This document shows positions 61,690-64,000 of a stretch of DNA of 64,000 nucleotides, one piece after another. The notes under the pieces are model-generated. The model searched no databases and was not told where the DNA came from. It saw nothing but the letters and a program-made list of their open reading frames with translations. Source of the DNA: Sepioteuthis lessoniana (taxonomy: Eukaryota; Mollusca; Cephalopoda; Myopsida; Loliginidae); NCBI GenBank assembly GCA_963585895.1, contig OY757904.1, positions 69,263,865 to 69,327,864 of the forward strand. Reading direction: 5' to 3'. Each line of letters opens with the position of its first letter. Position 1 is the stretch's first letter. Position numbers and translations under genes: made by a program.

Positions 61690-62070
61690 GCAGCCTGACA
61701 CAGAACTATTTGCTGAATGAAATCTTACATGGTTGCTCACAAATATATCAGTAATACTCAGTTATAAATCAAATTCATTGAGAAGGTGAATAATTATATT
61801 TAAAATGAATAATTGTCATGCAAAATAAATCCTACCAACCGATGTAAAAGTTTACTTGCGTAGAGCGATCTAAGAATCATAAGAGAAAATGATTATTTTA
61901 AATATCTTATTGGGCAATTATCAGCTGAAAGATTGCAACTAGTATTGATTGTTTTCTCATAAACCGTTTATCTTCTTTTAGTTTCTTTTTTTCATAAGTC
62001 AGTGAACCTTTATTTTAAAATCTATTTCGTAAGAATTGCGTTACTGATCTAATTTCTGGTTAGATTCACA
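61690..62070. other. Unannotated AT-rich sequence
   Basis: No repeat or gene recognised. Confidence 0.5.
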
Positions 62071-62084
62071 GATATTGTCACCGG

Positions 62085-62300
62085 GAAAGAAATAGGTTAC
62101 CAAAGTTCGAATCCTGCATGAAGCTGCTTGTTTTTCAATTCGTCCTAATGCGGTAAAGAAGTGCATGAATCGATCACTTCTTTTCACATATATGAGTACA
62201 TAGTAAGACAGAATGGGTTCTTTTTACCTTAGGAAGGTAATCAGTCTATGAGAACAAAATCAATGATTTAAAATCTACCTTGTGTCGTAGTAAGGTGTAA
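62085..62300 (+). repeat. SINE-1 relic
   Basis: A box B-like 'aagttcgaatcct', 'gcatgaatcgatcac', 'gagtacatagtaagacag', 'gggttctttttacc' and 'ctaccttgtgtcgtag' follow SINE-1 order. Its 3' end is partly tandem-duplicated and was the landing site of the next SINE. Confidence 0.6.
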
Positions 62301-62338
62301 ATGATTTAAAATCTACCTTGTGTCGTAGTAAGGTGTCC
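62263..62338. repeat. 38-bp tandem duplication at a SINE-1 tail
   Basis: Units 62263-62300 and 62301-62338 are nearly identical ('atgatttaaaatctacc' then 'ttgtgtcgtagtaaggtgt'). Confidence 0.85.
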
Positions 62339-62613
62339 TCGTGGTGTAATGGTTAAAGCGATGAACTGCGGAATCGTAGTACGCGGGTTCGTACTCCAGT
62401 CACGCTATTATGTTCACTTTCGGGCAAATACCCTTAGGAAATACCCTTATTCTCCCTCCAGCTATGGGTAAATAGTAGGGCAGACTAGGTTCCTCAGCCT
62501 TGTTGAGGCAACTAGTCTAGGAGAAGGAAAACTCTGAATTCAAACCTGTTAAACTCCGCTTAAAAATTGACCTTGTGTCATATCCTGCCCGAGCGGAGAG
62601 GTTGGGTAAATAG
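62331..62613 (+). repeat. Chimeric SINE (SINE-2 head, SINE-1 tail), 17-bp target duplication
   Basis: Perfect duplication TACCTTGTGTCGTAGTA at 62314-62330 and 62614-62630 defines both ends. The first about 120 bp are SINE-2: 'gtcctcgtggtgtaatgg', box B 'gggttcgtactcc', 'cactttcgggcaaataccc'. The rest is SINE-1: 'attctccctccagctatggg', 'gcagactaggttcctcagcc', 'ctaggagaaggaaaactc', 'ttgaccttgtgtcatatcc'. The join is inside the segment common to both families. It is inserted into the tail of an older SINE-1. Confidence 0.85.
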
Positions 62614-62639
62614 TACCTTGTGTCGTAGTATGCTTGTGG

Positions 62640-63665
62640 CTGCGTGCTTGATTACAGGCATATGTATGACGGCTACATTTTCTTAGAACAATAGTGGTTT
62701 AAAAAAATGAACATAATCGGAAATTAGTATCCTTCAACATTTAATAATAGAAGTTTTATATCTTTCTTTTAAAAATATATATATATATAAAAGGCTTTCA
62801 TTGATTGATTTGTCAAAACTTCTATGACAATATAATTCTTAGAGCTTAATAAATCTCGTTCATGGCATTCTAATATTTTCTTATGTAGTTATTTCTTGAT
62901 AGATTATTTTTGCATATGTTCCTATGAAATGGGAATAATATTTAGATAGATATATTCAACACATGGATGGGAATCCTACTGCTTTTTACCAGTCTGAATC
63001 ATAGGGAGCCGGAGAGAAATGACAATGGATTGGGGATCATATTAAATCGAGTACTGGAGAGAACTGCATTAGTAACCTGCAACTGTGTAGGAATAAAATA
63101 TAGAAACCATAATTATTTGTCTGATTTGTATTATTTATATTCGAATACACAAATACTTTTTATTTTGAACGACATTTGAGATTTCATAAATTATTCTAAA
63201 TATGGAATATGATATATGCTATTTAATCAATAAAGCAAATCACACCTTTTTACTGACTTTCCTAATTAGTACACAACAGCTACTAACCAAAACAATCATT
63301 AATAATTCAAGAGAATTAAAGATTATGTGTTCAATTTTAAAATAAAAAAAATGAATCGCAACACAAATTCATAATCAGTTTTATTCTTTCTAAGAAGATT
63401 ACTTTATTTCCTAAACAGTCTGGCGTAAGCTATTTCTGTATATATTGAACTCTGTCAGGCTAAAGTGTTACTAGATTGAAAATCGACTAATGAGTTAAAA
63501 TTGAACCACCTTTCGGCTACAGAACAACCAACTTAATTTTGGCCCAAAGTCAATTTGGTACAAAACCGCCAAGCACACTCTTACATAACACAAACACCTA
63601 GCGAATACAGATTTTCACAACCAATAGCAATTAAATTCACTTAAACCAGCAACAATTTAGCCTAT
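62640..63665. other. Unannotated AT-rich sequence
   Basis: No repeat family or gene recognised; a 70-codon frame at 62967-63179 has no motif. Confidence 0.5.
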
Positions 63666-63684
63666 TGAATACCTTCCGCAACAA

Positions 63685-63972
63685 AAAGGTAGGGAGGTGC
63701 CCGTGGTTTAGTCGTTATCGTCGTAGGGAAATGAACACGGCGACTCGAGTTCAAATCCTGGACGAGACTGATTGCGTTTCACATAGCACTAATACCCTTG
63801 GGAAAGGTATGAATCCAATTATTCTCCCTCCAGCTATGGGTAAATAGTAGGACAGACTAGGTTCTTCAGCCTTGGGCAGGCAACTAGTCTAGGAGAAGGA
63901 AAACTCTAAATTCAAACCTGTTAAACTCTGCTTAAAAATTGACCTTGTGTCATATCCTGCCCGGGTAAATAG
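63685..63972 (+). repeat. SINE-1 copy with 15-bp target-site duplication
   Basis: Perfect duplication TACCTTCCGCAACAA at 63670-63684 and 63973-63987. Box A 'gtggtttagtcgttatcgtcg', box B 'gagttcaaatcc', then the full SINE-1 body. It lacks the 'gagcggaggggttg' segment near the end, a small internal deletion. The 60-codon frame at 63665-63847 is inside the SINE. Confidence 0.9.
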
Positions 63973-64000
63973 TACCTTCCGCAACAAGAAAAACAAAGGA

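Overview
This is a 64-kb piece of AT-rich animal DNA with no recognisable host gene. It almost certainly comes from a cephalopod mollusc, most likely an octopod. The reasons are very long (TA)n, (TG)n/(CA)n, (CTT)n and (GA)n tracts, many tRNA-derived SINEs of a cephalopod-like structure, decayed non-LTR retrotransposons and internally deleted mariner transposons. There are no operons, rRNA genes, CRISPR arrays or intact tRNA genes. It reads as intergenic or large-intron sequence; almost every long reading frame is microsatellite, transposon remnant or chance.

Layout. 0.6-1.2 kb: a short diverged tandem array fused to an unclassified repeat (called R1 here). 3.7-4.1 kb: an old mariner remnant. 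4.4-10 kb: four consecutive minus-strand remnants of one non-LTR retrotransposon family (LINE-E), one split by a SINE with a clean 13-bp target-site duplication. 10-19 kb: mostly unremarkable, with R1 copies and a SINE with a 15-bp duplication. 19.3-22.5 kb: two fragments of a second retrotransposon family (LINE-A) and SINEs of several families. 24.5 kb: a probable solo LTR. 26-29.4 kb: microsatellites and a short unexplained GC-richer block. 29.4-30.2, 44.5-45.7 and 49.7-50.5 kb: four mariner copies. At least three of them share one internal deletion. 36.3-36.7 kb: a Tc1/mariner-superfamily remnant. 48.2-48.7, 51.8-53.5 and 56.2-57.2 kb: three more LINE-A copies. The 51.8-53.5 kb copy is the best preserved: it is flanked by a perfect 13-bp duplication and its reverse transcriptase has one in-frame stop. 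54.3-56 kb: a second cluster of LINE-E. 57.4-58.4 kb: a longer copy of the solo LTR. 59-64 kb: recent SINE insertions, including a SINE that is a chimera of two families.

How the parts relate. The autonomous machinery (LINE-A, LINE-E, mariner and Tc1-like transposases) is broken in every copy here. SINEs and deleted mariners are the younger, passively mobilised layer. Many simple repeats sit at the 3' ends of retroelements or at the ends of mariner copies, so much of the microsatellite content looks transposition-derived. Three weak candidate coding segments (40.6, 46.6 and 59.7 kb) are noted but not established as genes.
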